Made by a program: the position numbers and the translations under genes
NCBI RefSeq assembly: GCF_016735495.2
Contig: NZ_JAERQY020000001.1
Coordinates: 868,001-932,000, forward strand
From: Lysobacter sp. MMG2
Lineage (GTDB): Bacteria; Pseudomonadota; Gammaproteobacteria; Xanthomonadales; Xanthomonadaceae
Length of the DNA stretch: 64,000 bases
Direction: 5' to 3'
Shown: in pieces, positions 36,052 to 44,983 of the stretch
Layout: every line of letters begins with the position of its first letter
Position numbering within the stretch: position 1 is the stretch's first letter
Notes under the pieces: generated by a model
Databases searched by the model: none
Told to the model about the DNA's origin: nothing
The model's input: only the letters and a program-made list of their open reading frames with translations

Positions 36052-37134
36052 TTAGTTCTGGACGTTCAACTCGGTACGACGGTTCTTCTCGCTCTTGCAG
36101 CCCGGGAAGGCCTGACCCATGTCTTCCAGCGGACGGCTCTCGCCGTAGCCGATCGGACCGGTCAGACGCGAGGCGTCGACGCCGTTGGTCGTCAGGTAGT
36201 CGTACACCACGGTGGCGCGACGCTCCGACAGCTTCTGGTTGTACGCATCCTTGCCGCACTGGTCGGTGTGGCCGGCCACTTCGACCTTCAGCTCCGGATA
36301 ACGCTTCAGGATCTCCGTCGCTTCCGACAGGATCGAGACCGCGTCAGGACGCAGCGTCGCCTTGTCGAAGTCGAAGTTCACGCCCTTCAGGTCGATCGAC
36401 ACCGGCACCGGGCAACCGTCCGGACCGATCGTCTGGCCGGCCTGCGAGTCCGGGCACTTGTCGTCGCAGTTGTTGACGCCGTCGCCGTCGTCGTCCAGAT
36501 CCGCGCAGCTCGGCGCGGCCGGAGCCGGCGGCGGAGCCACGGCCGGAGCACCCAGCGGGATGATCACGCCGACCGAGGCCAGCAGGTCGCCGAACCAGTC
36601 TTCGTCCGGGGCATTGATGCTGCCGTCGTCGAAGTCGGCGCGGTAGGCCAGCTCGGTGCGGATGGCGGCGCGCTTGCCCGCGATGGCGCTCTGCACGCCG
36701 ACGCCGACCTTGGCGGCCAGGTTGCCTTCCTCACGCTCGCCCGGGGAGACCGGGTTCGGGAACGCGTCGAACTCTTCTTCCGAGCGCTGGTAACCCAGGC
36801 CCATCAGCAGGTACGGCGCCCAGTTGCGGCCTTCGGCCAGGAAATGACGACGCAGGTCGAGCGAGACGCCGTACTGCGACCAGTTGAGGTTCTGGTTGTC
36901 GTCGTTGTTGGGGTTCTGGTAGTTCAGCTCGCCGTCGAGCGACCAGTTCGGATTGAGGAATCTGCCAACACCCAGGCCACCGAACGGCGCGTTGCGCGTG
37001 CCGCGGTCGTTGTCCTGGATGTTGAAGCCGGCCGTGCCGGTCAGGTACCAGCGGTCATCGAATTCCTGCGCGCTGGCGACTTGGGCAAACGCCAAACCGG
37101 CCAGCATCGCGGTGCTCAACAAACGGATCTTCAT
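36052..37134 (-). CDS. OmpA-family outer-membrane protein, tandem copy 2
   Basis: A 360-residue paralogue with the same order: signal peptide (LLSTAMLAGLAFAQVASA), barrel (DDRWYLTGTAGFNIQDN), Pro/Ala linker, DLDDDGDGVNNCDDKCPDS repeat and OmpA domain with AGHTDQCGKDAYNQKLSERR and NRRTELNVQN. Its 3' 480 bp are almost identical at DNA level to copy 3, including silent sites, while the barrel halves differ clearly, which points to gene conversion. The ribosome site is AAGGAG, 6 bases from ATG. A good sigma-70 promoter lies about 130 bp upstream. Confidence 0.9.
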   Translation of the reverse strand: MKIRLLSTAMLAGLAFAQVASAQEFDDRWYLTGTAGFNIQDNDRGTRNAPFGGLGVGRFLNPNWSLDGELNYQNPNNDDNQNLNWSQYGVSLDLRRHFLAEGRNWAPYLLMGLGYQRSEEEFDAFPNPVSPGEREEGNLAAKVGVGVQSAIAGKRAAIRTELAYRADFDDGSINAPDEDWFGDLLASVGVIIPLGAPAVAPPPAPAAPSCADLDDDGDGVNNCDDKCPDSQAGQTIGPDGCPVPVSIDLKGVNFDFDKATLRPDAVSILSEATEILKRYPELKVEVAGHTDQCGKDAYNQKLSERRATVVYDYLTTNGVDASRLTGPIGYGESRPLEDMGQAFPGCKSEKNRRTELNVQN

Positions 37135-37261
37135 CTGTCACTCCTTGGATCAGTAAGGAAGGTTGGGGGGAACACGTCCAAATACTGCAGGCGGCGCACA
37201 CACCCGGCAGGACCGCTGAACGGGGGCCAGAGGGGCTCGCCGCGGGTCACTGACGGGCGAA

Positions 37262-37289
37262 ATGATACACCCGTCAAGACGATTGTTAA
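37262..37289 (-). promoter_or_regulatory. Sigma-70 promoter of OmpA copy 2
   Basis: On the minus strand TTAACA (37284-37289), a 16-bp spacer, then TATCAT (37262-37267); each hexamer matches consensus at five of six positions. The leader would be about 120 nt, long enough for post-transcriptional control. Confidence 0.65.
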
Positions 37290-37330
37290 TACTAGTTAAC
37301 GTTATTTCAGAAGAAAGTCTGCTAAACGAC

Positions 37331-37354
37331 GAAGCCCGGCGGCTGCCGGGCTTC
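37331..37354 (-). terminator. Hairpin downstream of OmpA paralogue 3
   Basis: GAAGCCCGGC (37331-37340) pairs with GCCGGGCTTC (37345-37354); the minus strand continues GTCGTTTAGC. Confidence 0.6.
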
Positions 37355-37380
37355 GAAGTGCGGTTCCCCGCGACGTCCCC

Positions 37381-38487
37381 TTAGTTCTGGACGTTCAACT
37401 CGGTACGACGGTTCTTCTCGCTCTTGCAGCCCGGGAAGGCCTGACCCATGTCTTCCAGCGGACGGCTCTCGCCGTAGCCGATCGGACCGGCCAGACGCGA
37501 GGCGTCGACGCCGTTGGTGGTCAGGTAGTCGTACACCACGGTGGCGCGGCGCTCGGACAGCTTCTGGTTGTAGTCGTCCTTGCCGCACTGGTCGGTGTGG
37601 CCGGCCACTTCGACCTTCAGCTCCGGATAACGCTTCAGGATCTCCGTCGCTTCCGACAGGATCGAGATCGCGTCAGGACGCAGCGTCGCCTTGTCGAAGT
37701 CGAAGTTCACGCCCTTCAGGTCGATCGACACCGGCACCGGGCAACCGTCCGGACCGATCGTCTGGCCGGCCTGCGAGTCCGGGCACTTGTCGTCGCAGTT
37801 GTTGACGCCGTCGCCGTCGTCGTCCAGATCCGCGCAGCTCGGCGCGGCCGGAGCCGGCGGCGGAGCCACGGTCGGGGCCCCCAGCGGGATCACGACGCCG
37901 ACCGACGCCAGCAGATCGCCGTACCAGTCGTCGCCGTCATCGGCGGTGACACCGCCCGGCCGCGAGCTGAAGTCGCGATCGTCGAAGTCGGCGCGATAGG
38001 CCAGTTCGGTGCGGATGGCAGCGCGCTTGCCGGCCAGGGCGCTCTGGATACCGACGCCGACCTTCGCGGCGACGTTGCCTTCCTTGTCTTCGCCCGGCGA
38101 GTTCGGATCCGGGAAGCGGTCGAACTCGGCTTCCGAACGCTGGTAGCCCAGGCCCATCAGGACGTACGGCGCCCAGTTGCGGCCTTCGGCGTTGAAGAAG
38201 CGACGTGCATCGAACGAGATGCCGTACTGCGACCAGTTGAGATCCTGGTTGTCGTCGAAGTTCGGGTTCTGATAGTTCAGTTCACCGTCGAGCGACCAGT
38301 TGTCGTTGAGGAACTTGCCGACGCCCAGCGTGCCGAACGGCGCGTTGCGCGTATCGCGGTCGTTGTCCTGGATGTTCATGCCGGCCGATCCGGTCAGGTA
38401 CCAGCGGTCGTCGGCGACCTGTGCATTGGCGACCTGGACCAGACTCAGACCACCCAGCAGGGCGGCGCAGAGGAGTTTCTTATTCAT
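37381..38487 (-). CDS. OmpA-family outer-membrane protein, tandem copy 3
   Basis: A 368-residue paralogue: signal peptide (LLCAALLGGLSLVQVANA), barrel (DDRWYLTGSAGMNIQDND), linker, DLDDDGDGVNNCDDKCPDS repeat and peptidoglycan-binding OmpA domain. A Cys pair (in HTDQCG and PGCKSEKN) could form a disulfide, as in the other copies. AAGGAG stands 8 bases before the ATG. It is first in the tandem set as transcribed. OmpA proteins tie the outer membrane to the cell wall and affect permeability; three copies in a row are unusual. Confidence 0.9.
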   Translation of the reverse strand: MNKKLLCAALLGGLSLVQVANAQVADDRWYLTGSAGMNIQDNDRDTRNAPFGTLGVGKFLNDNWSLDGELNYQNPNFDDNQDLNWSQYGISFDARRFFNAEGRNWAPYVLMGLGYQRSEAEFDRFPDPNSPGEDKEGNVAAKVGVGIQSALAGKRAAIRTELAYRADFDDRDFSSRPGGVTADDGDDWYGDLLASVGVVIPLGAPTVAPPPAPAAPSCADLDDDGDGVNNCDDKCPDSQAGQTIGPDGCPVPVSIDLKGVNFDFDKATLRPDAISILSEATEILKRYPELKVEVAGHTDQCGKDDYNQKLSERRATVVYDYLTTNGVDASRLAGPIGYGESRPLEDMGQAFPGCKSEKNRRTELNVQN

Positions 38488-38672
38488 GTATCAAGCTCCT
38501 TGATCAGAAAATCGGGAACGGCGCCTGCGATGTCCCCATGGCGTTCCATGGTTGACGGCCGCCCTACGACGCCATCGGGACGCAGGTTAAGTTTGCAGAT
38601 GTGAAAGCGGTGTTAACGGTGAACTAACAAACATGAGAGTTCCCGGGGCTGTTTTTTCGGCTTGGAAGCAGT

Positions 38673-40136
38673 TCATCTGTCGAACAACGCCATGAATTGC
38701 GTGATCGGCATGGCGTCGAATCCACCTGGAGACGACGCCAGCGTCAACAGCGTGCGAGCCTGCATTTCAGGCAATTTCGAGGCGATCGCGTCCTCGAACT
38801 TGCGCATCAGTACCGGCATGCCTTCGCTGCGCCGCCGACGGTGGCCGATCGGATAATCGACGCACACGTTCGGCGTCGATGTTCCATCTTTGAAGAACAC
38901 CTGAACGGAATTGCCGATATACCGCTTGTCGGGATCGAAGTACTCCTGGGTAAACCGGGGGTTTTCGACGACGGTGGTCCGGGCACGCAGCGCATCGATC
39001 CGGGGATCGGCCGCGACGGCATCGGTGTAGTCCTCCGCGGTAAGACGGCCGAAGAGCAGCGGAACGGCCACCATGTACTGCAGGCAGTGGTCGCGGTCGG
39101 CGTAATTGGCCAGCGGGCCGGTCTTGTCGATGATCCGAAGCGCGGCCTGCTGGGTTTCGATGGCGATGCGCTCCACGGCATCCACGCCCCCGCGCGCCAG
39201 CTTGGACGCCACGTAGGGGTGCAACTGCATCGCGCACTCCACCGCCGTCTGGGCATGGAACTCGGCGGGGAAGCTGATCTTGAAGAGCACGTTCTCCATC
39301 ACGTAGCTGCCGAAGGGGCGTTCGAACTCGAACGGCTTGCCGTCGAAGGCGACGTCGTAGAAGCCCCACGTCGGCGCCGTCAGCGCGCTGGGATAGCCGA
39401 CCACGCCCTTGAGCGCATTGAGCGCATGGATCACCGCGCGGCGGCATGCGTCGCCCGCCGCCCAGCTCTTGCGCGGCCCCGTGTTGGGCGCATGCCGGTA
39501 GGTGCGCAGCGCACCGTTGTCGATCCAGCTGTGCGAGACGGCGGTGATGATCTGTTCGCGGTTGCCGCCGAGCATCGCCGTCGCCACCGCAGTCGATGCC
39601 AGGCGAACCAGGATGACGTGGTCCAGCCCGACACGGTTGAAGGCGTTGCGCAGCGCATAGCCGCCCTGGATCTCGTGCGCCTTGATCGCCCAGCCCAGCA
39701 CTTCGCGCACGGTCATCGCCGGTTTGCCCTGCGCTTGCGCCTGATGGCCCAGGTAGTCGGCGACGGCGAGGATCGCGCCCAGGTTGTCGGAGGGATGCCC
39801 CCACTCGGCGGCGAGCCAGGTGTCGTTGAAGTCGAGCCAGCGGATCTGCGTGCCGATGTTGTAGGCAGCCTGCGCGGGATCGAGCCGGTACCGCGTGTAC
39901 GGCACGCGCGCGCCGCCGGGCATCTGCGCACCGGGTACTAGCGGTCCGAGATGCTTCACGCACTCGGCATGGTCCATCGCCAATGCCGCGCAGGCGAGCG
40001 AATCCAGCAGCATGAAGCGCGCGGTCTCGTAGGCCTCGCGCGATCCCACGGCGGGGTCGAGGACGTAGTCGGCGACCTGCGTCATCGGGGCATCCGGCGG
40101 CGGGCGGACGGCGGAACGGATCGGAGCGTGGCTCAT
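38673..40136 (-). CDS. prpD: 2-Methylcitrate dehydratase
   Basis: PrpD dehydrates 2-methylcitrate to cis-methylaconitate in the methylcitrate cycle. The 487-residue MmgE/PrpD-fold protein matches E. coli PrpD (483) along its length: IRWLDFNDTWLAAEWGHPSD, KAHEIQGGYAL, NRVGLDH, TYRHAPNTGPRKSWAAGDA, SYVMENVLFKISFPAEFH and DRDHCLQYMVAVPLLFGRL. It stands alone here, about 19 kb from prpC, prpB and prpE. An alternative start 17 codons in would also suit the family. It is divergent from a dioxygenase gene. Confidence 0.93.
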   Translation of the reverse strand: MSHAPIRSAVRPPPDAPMTQVADYVLDPAVGSREAYETARFMLLDSLACAALAMDHAECVKHLGPLVPGAQMPGGARVPYTRYRLDPAQAAYNIGTQIRWLDFNDTWLAAEWGHPSDNLGAILAVADYLGHQAQAQGKPAMTVREVLGWAIKAHEIQGGYALRNAFNRVGLDHVILVRLASTAVATAMLGGNREQIITAVSHSWIDNGALRTYRHAPNTGPRKSWAAGDACRRAVIHALNALKGVVGYPSALTAPTWGFYDVAFDGKPFEFERPFGSYVMENVLFKISFPAEFHAQTAVECAMQLHPYVASKLARGGVDAVERIAIETQQAALRIIDKTGPLANYADRDHCLQYMVAVPLLFGRLTAEDYTDAVAADPRIDALRARTTVVENPRFTQEYFDPDKRYIGNSVQVFFKDGTSTPNVCVDYPIGHRRRRSEGMPVLMRKFEDAIASKLPEMQARTLLTLASSPGGFDAMPITQFMALFDR

Positions 40137-40271
40137 GCGGTGGGGTCCACGACGGCAAGCGCGTAGCGTGGTCCACCGCGTGCGGCCCCGCCGTGAAGCC
40201 GCCGTGGACGGAACGCACCGACGCGCAGGGCACGCTTGGAAAAGCCACGGCACAGGCACACCCTTATCGAC

Positions 40272-41063
40272 ATGGACGCTCCCAGCCACCTGCCCAGCCT
40301 GTTCCTCTCGCACGGCTCGCCGATGCTCGCCGTGCAGGATTCCCCTGCCGGCCGTTTCCTCGACGGTCTTGGCCGCCAGTTGCCCTGGCCCAAGGCGATC
40401 GTGGTCGCTTCCGCGCATTTCATGACCGAGCGGCCGATGGTCGGCGGCCACCTTCAACCGCATACCGTGCACGACTTCGGCGGTTTTCCCGCGCCGCTGT
40501 ACGAGATCCGCTACCCCGCGCCAGGCGCGCCGGATCTGGCCATCGACATCGCCGAACGTCTCGCCGTCGCCGGCCTGCCCGCACGCGTGCGCGAGAACCA
40601 CGGCCTCGACCACGGCGTCTGGGTGCCGCTGCGTCGCATGTATCCCGATGCCGACGTGCCGGTGGTGCCGCTATCCGTGATGCCGCACGGCGACGCTGCA
40701 CAGCACTTCGCACTCGGCCGCGCACTCGCGCCGCTGCGCGACGAAGGCGTGCTGATCGTCGGTTCGGGCGGATTCGTGCACAACCTAGGCGATCTGGACT
40801 GGCAGCATCCGGACGCGCCGTTCGCACCGTGGGCGAGTGAGTTCGCGCAGTGGATGCACGAACAGCTGGACGCGGGCGACATCGATGCGCTGCTCGACTG
40901 GCAGGCGCGCGCGCCGCACGCGCATCACGCGCATCCGACCGTGGAACATCTGATGCCGTTGTTCGTCGCGCTCGGCGCCGGCGGCTCGGCACCGACCGCG
41001 CGCACGCTGCATCGCTCGCATGAGTTCGGGTCGCTCGCACTGGATGCGTTTGCGTTCGAGTGA
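40272..41063 (+). CDS. DODA-type extradiol aromatic ring-opening dioxygenase
   Basis: A 263-residue LigB-fold protein like E. coli YgiD. Metal-site residues are visible in LFLSHGSPML (His), VVASAHFMTE (His) and ENHGLDHGVWVPLRR, with HTVHDFGGFP and GSGGFVHNLG. YgiD opens 4,5-DOPA. The true substrate here is unknown. The start 40272 is chosen because the preceding twelve codons of the open frame are not conserved in character; no strong ribosome site marks either. A family C palindrome follows. Confidence 0.85.
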   Translation: MDAPSHLPSLFLSHGSPMLAVQDSPAGRFLDGLGRQLPWPKAIVVASAHFMTERPMVGGHLQPHTVHDFGGFPAPLYEIRYPAPGAPDLAIDIAERLAVAGLPARVRENHGLDHGVWVPLRRMYPDADVPVVPLSVMPHGDAAQHFALGRALAPLRDEGVLIVGSGGFVHNLGDLDWQHPDAPFAPWASEFAQWMHEQLDAGDIDALLDWQARAPHAHHAHPTVEHLMPLFVALGAGGSAPTARTLHRSHEFGSLALDAFAFE

Positions 41064-41086
41064 GCGGCGATGCAGGTCGCCCGACA

Positions 41087-41201
41087 CCGTTCGCCCTGAG
41101 CGTAGGCCGCAGGCCGAAGTCGAAGTGTGGACGGCACATCACGGTTGAGGTCCGCTCCCCCTTCGACTTCGGCGCGTCGCGCCTACGCTCAGGACGAACG
41201 G
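41087..41201. repeat. Dispersed palindrome, family C, copy 1
   Basis: Arm CCGTTCGCCCTGAGCGTAGG at the left faces CCTACGCTCAGGACGAACGG at the right. Inner parts pair GAAGTCGAAG with CTTCGACTTC. Copies recur at 57.36-57.47 and 62.79-62.87 kb. It fills the gap between the dioxygenase and LysR genes. Confidence 0.85.
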
Positions 41202-41258
41202 AGTAGCGCCCTCGCGGCCACCCCAACCCCTCCCCCGGCGGGAGAGGGCCTCTGATGC

Positions 41259-42176
41259 TCACCTGCGCAGACAACTCTCCCACGGCGGATCCAAGAACCG
41301 CTCCGCCAGGAAATCCGCAAACGCCCGCACGCGCGGTGGTACGAGCCTGCGCTGCGGCATGACGGCGTAGATGCCGCTTTCGGCAATCGGGTAATCGGCC
41401 AGCACCTGCACCAGGCGCCCTTCGCGCAGGTCGTTGCACACGTGCCAGCTCGAATGGATGGCGATGCCCAGTCCCGCCACCACGGCATCGCGCACGAGCT
41501 CGCCGTAGTTGGTTTCCATGTGCCCGCGCACGCGCACCGCGATTTCGCCCCCGGCGCCGTCGCCGAAGCGCCACACGTCCTGCCGCCCCTGCGTGCCGAC
41601 CAGCAGCACGCATTCGTGTTCGGTCAGTTCCTGCGGTGTGCTCGGCATGCCGTGGCGGCGCACGTAGTCCGGCGAGGCGCAGAGCACGCGCTGGTTCACC
41701 GCGAGCTTGCGCGCCACCAGCGAGGAGTCGTCCAGCGCGCCGATGCGGATCGCCATGTCGAAGCCGGCACTCACCAGATCGACCATCTGGTCGGTCAGGT
41801 TGATGCTCAGCTTCACGCGCGGGTGCAGCGCGAGGAACTCCGGCAGCAGCGGCGACAGGTACTGCCGCCCGAACGACGCCGACGCGGTCACGCGCAGCGT
41901 GCCGGTGATCTCCTCGGCCGCCTGGCGCAGCCCGCCGGTCAGCGCCTCCAGGTCCTCCACCAGCGGCCGGCCCTGCTCGGCGAGCGCAGCGCCCTCGGGC
42001 GTGGCGTGCAGGCGGCGGGTGGTCCGGTGCAGCAGGCGCACGCCCAGGTCGCGCTCCAGCCGCTTCAGGCGCTGGCTGGCCACCGCCACCGACAGGTCCA
42101 GGCTGCGCGCTGCCGCGCTGATCGAGCCCAGGTCCAGCACGCGCAGGAACAGGGCGATGTCGCCGATGCGGTCCAT
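41259..42176 (-). CDS. LysR-family transcriptional regulator
   Basis: A 305-residue LysR regulator. The N-terminal winged helix (MDRIGDIALFLRVLDLGSIS, then AAARSLDLSVAVASQRLKRLE) is followed by a periplasmic-binding-protein-like effector domain beginning near residue 90. It belongs to the large group of proteins annotated as DNA-binding regulators of efflux or oxidoreductase genes. It is divergent from an MFS drug-efflux-type gene with a 113-bp gap, so it probably controls that gene and itself. Confidence 0.9.
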   Translation of the reverse strand: MDRIGDIALFLRVLDLGSISAAARSLDLSVAVASQRLKRLERDLGVRLLHRTTRRLHATPEGAALAEQGRPLVEDLEALTGGLRQAAEEITGTLRVTASASFGRQYLSPLLPEFLALHPRVKLSINLTDQMVDLVSAGFDMAIRIGALDDSSLVARKLAVNQRVLCASPDYVRRHGMPSTPQELTEHECVLLVGTQGRQDVWRFGDGAGGEIAVRVRGHMETNYGELVRDAVVAGLGIAIHSSWHVCNDLREGRLVQVLADYPIAESGIYAVMPQRRLVPPRVRAFADFLAERFLDPPWESCLRR

Positions 42177-42289
42177 GGCGGGCTCCTTCGTGGATTCTCA
42201 ACGATCCATTGAAACTGATTAGCCATCCTGCCGGTTTCCGAAGAAGATTCAAGCCCCTAGGCTGCCGTCCTCCCTCAGGACCCGCCGCC

Positions 42290-43549
42290 ATGGCCGCCCC
42301 TTCCCTACCCGCTTCCCTCTCTGCCGCACCCGGCCCGACGCCCACCGGCCGCCTGCCGCTGGCGCTGTACGCCCTGACCGCCGGCTCCTTTGGCATCGGC
42401 TGCGCCGAGTTCGTGATCATGGGCCTGCTGCTGCAGGTCGCCGCCGACCTGCATGTCTCCATCGCCGCCGCCGGCATGCTCGTGTCCGGCTACGCGCTGG
42501 GCGTGTTCGCCGGTGCGCCGATCCTGACGCTGCTCACGCGTCGCATGCCGCGCAAGGCCGTGCTGATGGCGCTGATGGGCATCTACACCGTCGGCAACAT
42601 CGCGTGCGCACTGGCACCGGACTACACCACGCTGATGATCGCCCGCGTGATCACCTCGCTCACGCACGGCACGTTCTTCGGCGTCGGCGCGGTGGTCGCC
42701 ACCGGGCTGGTGCCGGCCGAGCGCAAGGCCTCGGCGATTTCGATCATGTTCTCCGGCCTTACGCTCGCCACGCTGCTGGGCATGCCTGCCGGCGCGTGGC
42801 TGGGTCTGCACCTGGGCTGGCGTTCGACGTTCTGGGCGATGGGCGCGGTGGGCGTGATCTCGTTCGCCGTGATCGCATTGTTGGTGCCGCGCAGCCGCGA
42901 CACGGCCGAGCCGGTCGCACTGCGCGACGAACTGGCGACCATCGCGCGTCCGCAGGTGCTGCTGGGCCTGCTGATGACGATGCTCGGCTTCGCCGGCGTG
43001 TTCGTGGTCATCACCTACGTGCAGCCGTTGCTGACGCAGCTCACCGGTTTCGCCGAAAGCGCGGTGTCCCCGATCCTGCTCGTGTTCGGCGGCGGCATGG
43101 TCGTGGGCAACCTGCTCGGCGGCCGCCTTGCCGACCGCAAGGCCACGCCGGCGCTGATCGGCACGCTGCTGGCGCTCGCCGTCGTGTTGGCGGTGATGAG
43201 CTTCGCGTTGCGCAGCCAGATCGCGATGGTCGCCTTCGTCGGCCTGCTCGGCATCGCCGCCTTCGCCACCGTGTCGCCGCTGCAGCTGCGCGTGCTGGGC
43301 TTTGCCGAAGGCGCCGGACAGAACCTCGCCTCGAGCTTCAACATCGCCGCATTCAACCTCGGCAACGCGATGGGCGCATGGCTGGGCGGCGTGGTGATCG
43401 ACCGCGGGCCGGGGCTGGCGGCGATCACCTGGGTCGCATCGACCGTGACCGTCGCCGGCTTGCTGGTGGCACTGTGGAGCGTGTGGCTCGAACGCCGCGC
43501 GCCGCGTGCACAGGCGCTGCCCGTCGACTGCGTGCCCGAAAGCGCCTGA
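42290..43549 (+). CDS. MFS efflux transporter, AraJ/sugar-efflux-like
   Basis: A 419-residue transporter with about 12 membrane segments. GYALGVFAGAPILTLLTRRMPRK, interrupted by typical A-motif positions, and RVITSLTHGTFFGVGAVVA resemble the AraJ/CmlA group that exports arabinose-like sugars or drugs. A Pro/Ala-rich N-terminal tail precedes the first helix. The ATG at 42290 is used; the frame opens at a TTG 27 codons earlier inside the LysR promoter region. The divergent LysR gene is the likely regulator. A family B palindrome follows. Confidence 0.88.
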   Translation: MAAPSLPASLSAAPGPTPTGRLPLALYALTAGSFGIGCAEFVIMGLLLQVAADLHVSIAAAGMLVSGYALGVFAGAPILTLLTRRMPRKAVLMALMGIYTVGNIACALAPDYTTLMIARVITSLTHGTFFGVGAVVATGLVPAERKASAISIMFSGLTLATLLGMPAGAWLGLHLGWRSTFWAMGAVGVISFAVIALLVPRSRDTAEPVALRDELATIARPQVLLGLLMTMLGFAGVFVVITYVQPLLTQLTGFAESAVSPILLVFGGGMVVGNLLGGRLADRKATPALIGTLLALAVVLAVMSFALRSQIAMVAFVGLLGIAAFATVSPLQLRVLGFAEGAGQNLASSFNIAAFNLGNAMGAWLGGVVIDRGPGLAAITWVASTVTVAGLLVALWSVWLERRAPRAQALPVDCVPESA

Positions 43550-43560
43550 TATCGCCTTGC

Positions 43561-43647
43561 TCGTCGTTCCCGCGAAAGCGGGAACCCAGCGACTCTCGCG
43601 CCGTCGTAGGGCAAAGACACTGGATCCCCGCTTTCACGGGGATGACG
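43561..43647. repeat. Dispersed palindrome, family B, copy 2
   Basis: Left arm TCGTTCCCGCGAAAGCGGGA (from 43564) and right arm TGGATCCCCGCTTTCACGGG (from 43621) with GATGACGG. It ends 32 bp before the GTG start of the SGNH hydrolase, so an upstream in-frame ATG (43656) adjoins the repeat. Confidence 0.85.
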
Positions 43648-43679
43648 GAATCAGAATGGATTCGCTCCTGGAGAATGCC

Positions 43680-44939
43680 GTGTCGAAACGCTCCGCCCGC
43701 CTCGCCTTCATGGCCGCCTCGCTGCTCACCTTCGCGGCGCTCGCACCGCTGCACGCCACGCAAGCTCCGCAACCGACGTGGATCCCCACCTGGACCGCCA
43801 GCCCGCAGCCGCGCTGGGACGGTGACTTCGCGCTGCCGACCAACCTGCCCTTCCAGTTCTGGAACCAGACCGTGCGTCAGACCGCGCGCGTCAGCCTCGG
43901 CGGCAAGCGCGTGCGCGTATTGCTGTCGAACGAATACGGCACCACGCCGCTTGTCATCGGCGCCGCGCATGTCACCAAGGCCGGCAAGGACGCGACGATC
44001 GTCGCCGGCAGCGACCGCGCGCTCACCTTCGGCGGCAAGTCCAGCGTGACGATCCCCGCCGGTGCGCCAATGCTCAGCGATCCGGTCGAACTCGATGTCG
44101 CGCCGCTGACGGAGGTCTCGATCAGCCTGCACCTGCCAGAACCCACAGCGCCGGCCACGTTCCACTGGGATGCGCGCCAGACTTCGTACGTCGGCGCGGG
44201 CGATCAGACGGCGGCGGTGAAGTTCAAGCACGACACCACGCTCACCACGCGCGTGTTCGTCAGCGCCGTGCTGACCGAGGCGACGCCCGGCGCGCGCACC
44301 GTCGTCGCCATCGGCGATTCGATCACCGACGGCAACATGGCGACGATGGAAGCCAACACGCGCTGGCCCGATGCGCTTGCGCAACGATTGGCCCCGCGCA
44401 ACGTCGCCGTCGCCAATGCCGGCATTTCCGGTGCGCGCCTGCTGCGCGACCGCATGGGGCTCAACGCGCTCGCGCGTTTCGACCGCGACGTGCTCGCCCA
44501 GCCCGGCGTGAGCAGCGTGATCGTGCTGCTGGGCATCAACGATATCGGCTGGCACGGCACCCCGCTCGGCCCGGACGAGCCCATCGCGAGCGCCGACGAG
44601 CTCATCGCCGGCTACCGCCAGCTCATCGCCCGCGCGCATGCACACGGCGTGCGCATCGTCGGTGGCACGCTGACGCCGTTCGAAGGTGCGCTGCAGGACA
44701 CGCCGATGCGCGGCTACTTCAGCCTCGACAAGGAACGCGTGCGCCAGGCGGTGAACGCATGGATACGCGACAGCGGCGAATTCGACGCCGTCGTCGATTT
44801 CGACGCGATCACGCGCGACCCGGCAAACCCGCGACGCTTCCTGCCGGCGTACGATTCGGGCGACCACCTGCATCCGGGCGACGCGGGCTACCGCGCGATG
44901 GCGCAGGCGATCGATCTGGACGCACTGCTGCGCGACTGA
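43680..44939 (+). CDS. Secreted SGNH/GDSL-family hydrolase
   Basis: A 419-residue esterase-fold protein. A signal peptide (LAFMAASLLTFAALAPLHA) is followed by a beta-rich N-terminal domain of about 180 residues and then the SGNH domain: block I VVAIGDSITDG with Ser214, block II NAGISGARLL, block III VLLGINDIGW, block V GDHLHPGDAGY with Asp395 and His398. Related proteins act on acylated sugars or rhamnogalacturonan. GTG 43680 is preferred to ATG 43656: GGAG lies 6 bases before it and the signal peptide starts there. The ATG adjoins a dispersed repeat. Confidence 0.87.
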   Translation: MSKRSARLAFMAASLLTFAALAPLHATQAPQPTWIPTWTASPQPRWDGDFALPTNLPFQFWNQTVRQTARVSLGGKRVRVLLSNEYGTTPLVIGAAHVTKAGKDATIVAGSDRALTFGGKSSVTIPAGAPMLSDPVELDVAPLTEVSISLHLPEPTAPATFHWDARQTSYVGAGDQTAAVKFKHDTTLTTRVFVSAVLTEATPGARTVVAIGDSITDGNMATMEANTRWPDALAQRLAPRNVAVANAGISGARLLRDRMGLNALARFDRDVLAQPGVSSVIVLLGINDIGWHGTPLGPDEPIASADELIAGYRQLIARAHAHGVRIVGGTLTPFEGALQDTPMRGYFSLDKERVRQAVNAWIRDSGEFDAVVDFDAITRDPANPRRFLPAYDSGDHLHPGDAGYRAMAQAIDLDALLRD

Positions 44940-44983
44940 GTTCGCATTCCCTCCCCCTCTTTCCCCACCAGAGGATGCATTCG

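Noticed and set aside
34715-38487. A tandem repeat array or assembly artefact
   Set aside because: The three units differ over their 5' halves, leaders and loops, each with its own ribosome site, so they are true paralogous genes.
43656-43679. ATG at 43656 as the start of the SGNH hydrolase
   Set aside because: It adjoins a dispersed repeat and has no ribosome site; GTG at 43680 has GGAG at proper spacing and begins a normal signal peptide.
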